Source: an uncultured Methylophaga sp.
GTDB lineage: Bacteria; Pseudomonadota; Gammaproteobacteria; Nitrosococcales; Methylophagaceae
Direction of reading: 5' to 3'
Length of the DNA: 16,154 bases
NCBI GenBank assembly: GCA_947631375.1
Contig: CANRLD010000015.1
Span: 1-16,154, forward strand
This document shows, one piece after another, positions 15,579 through 16,154 of this stretch. The notes below the pieces were generated by a model. That model was given only the letters and a program-made list of their open reading frames with translations, made no database searches and had not been told where the DNA came from. The position numbers were made by a program, and so were the translations under genes. Position 1 is the stretch's first letter. Each line of letters starts with the position of its first letter.

Positions 15579-15812
15579 ATGGAACTAGGGTTAGTTTTAA
15601 TTGCAGGTGCTTTAATGGCTGGTCTGGCTGCGCTGGGTGCTGCTTTAGGTATCGGTTTGCTGGGCGGACGTTTCCTGGAAGCTGCTGCACGTCAACCAGA
15701 ATTGGTACCTGTTTTACGTACAAATTTCTTCCTGGTTGCAGGTCTGCTTGATGCGGTGCCGATGATTTCTATTGGTTTGTCAATGTACGTATTGTTCGCC
15801 GTTGCGGGTTAA
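15579..15812 (+). CDS. atpE: ATP synthase F0 subunit c
   Basis: The c-ring proteolipid of the ATP synthase, 77 residues, forming a two-helix hairpin. Helix 1 has the glycine/alanine-rich packing pattern GAALGIGLLGG, the cytoplasmic loop carries the conserved Arg-Gln-Pro (38-40), and helix 2 holds the proton-carrying Asp58 in AGLLDAVPM. An aspartate, with no glutamine or glutamate at the helix 1 ligand position, points to a proton rather than sodium ring. Helix 1 starts directly after MELG, so the N-terminus is short and there is no signal peptide. The AGGAG ribosome site is the best in the operon, as expected for a subunit needed in many copies. The stop codon lies in a small stem-loop (15808-15829). 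Confidence 0.96.
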   Translation: MELGLVLIAGALMAGLAALGAALGIGLLGGRFLEAAARQPELVPVLRTNFFLVAGLLDAVPMISIGLSMYVLFAVAG

Positions 15813-15829
15813 TAGTTTTAAGTATTAAC
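15808..15829 (+). other. Stem-loop at the atpE stop codon
   Basis: GTTAATA (15808-15814) pairs perfectly with TATTAAC (15823-15829) over an 8-base loop. It contains the atpE stop codon. The stem is A/T-rich with no following T-run, so it is unlikely to be a terminator. It could mark an RNA processing point between atpE and atpF; weakly supported. Confidence 0.35.
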
Positions 15830-15864
15830 TACCACTACCGTTGCGATAACAAAGAGGTACAGGC

Positions 15865-16154
15865 ATGAATATCAATGCAACCCTGATAGGTCAGGCAATT
15901 GCGTTCCTGTTGTTTGTTGGCTTTTGCATGAAATATATATGGCCACCAATCATCCAGGCGCTTGATGAGCGTAAAAAGAAAATCGCTGATGGCCTGGCTG
16001 CTGCAGAACGTGGCCGTCACGAGCAGGAATTGGCGGAGAAGCGTGCTCAGCAGGTGATTCACGAAGCCAAAGATCAGGCAAACGAAATTGTTTCCCAGGC
16101 TCAGCGTCGTGGAAATGAAATTGTCGATGAGGCCAAAGGTACGGCACGTACAGA
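15865..16154 (+). CDS. atpF: ATP synthase F0 subunit b, 3'-truncated by window edge
   Basis: Subunit b, the peripheral stalk that joins the F0 sector to F1. The first 96 codons are visible and the gene runs off the window. The start MNINATLIGQAIAF closely matches the E. coli b subunit. One membrane helix (about residues 8-27, LIGQAIAFLLFVGFCMKYIW) is followed by PPIIQALDERKKKIADGLAAAE, then a long charged, Ala/Glu/Gln-rich stretch typical of the right-handed coiled-coil stalk. AAAGAGG lies about 8 bases before the ATG. It follows atpE by 52 bases. The remaining about 60 residues and the next operon genes (atpH, atpA and so on) are expected beyond the edge. Confidence 0.95.
   Translation, partial: MNINATLIGQAIAFLLFVGFCMKYIWPPIIQALDERKKKIADGLAAAERGRHEQELAEKRAQQVIHEAKDQANEIVSQAQRRGNEIVDEAKGTART

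Overview
This window is a chromosomal core region of a gammaproteobacterium. The gene order gltB-gltD-hemE is also seen in Pseudomonas-like genomes, and the series mnmG-rsmG-parA-parB-atpI-atpB-atpE-atpF is a classical proteobacterial arrangement near the replication origin. Residue motifs match the E. coli versions closely, for example MnmG Cys277, HemE Asp77/Tyr154/His327 and PII Tyr51. I cannot name a genus with confidence. Base composition looks balanced by eye. I see no insertion sequence, phage gene, CRISPR array, tRNA or rRNA.

Layout. (1) 1-4896, plus strand: the 3' part of gltB and all of gltD, the two subunits of NADPH-dependent glutamate synthase. A long stem-loop with a T-rich tail follows. 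(2) 5035-6099, plus strand: hemE, which starts at GTG. It converges on amtB over a bidirectional terminator. (3) 8587-6175, minus strand: a nitrogen cluster read in the order TorF-type outer-membrane porin, PII protein (glnK), ammonium transporter (amtB). In front of the porin is a good sigma-54 promoter with two NtrC-like 17-mers, 32 bp apart and about 100 and 131 bp upstream of the predicted start. This closely copies the geometry of the E. coli glnA enhancer. (4) 8875-9681, plus strand: lgt, divergent from the porin. (5) 9756-13931, plus strand: mnmG, rsmG, parA and parB, tightly packed. (6) 13932-14235: a gene-free stretch with several small palindromes, two phased A-tracts and a near-consensus sigma-70 promoter. 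(7) 14236-end, plus strand: atpI, atpB, atpE and the start of atpF, the membrane sector of the F1Fo ATP synthase.

How the genes work together. Ammonium enters through AmtB, which PII gates according to nitrogen status. GlnA (not in the window) and GltBD then convert it to glutamate. The porin's place at the head of the NtrC/sigma-54 unit suggests it serves the outer-membrane step of uptake under nitrogen limitation; this is inference. The remaining genes are housekeeping: haem synthesis, lipoprotein maturation, tRNA and rRNA modification, chromosome partition and ATP synthesis.

I did not find a clearly new biological system. The strongest candidate for follow-up is the regulated porin-glnK-amtB unit. 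Next is the structured spacer between parB and the atp genes.
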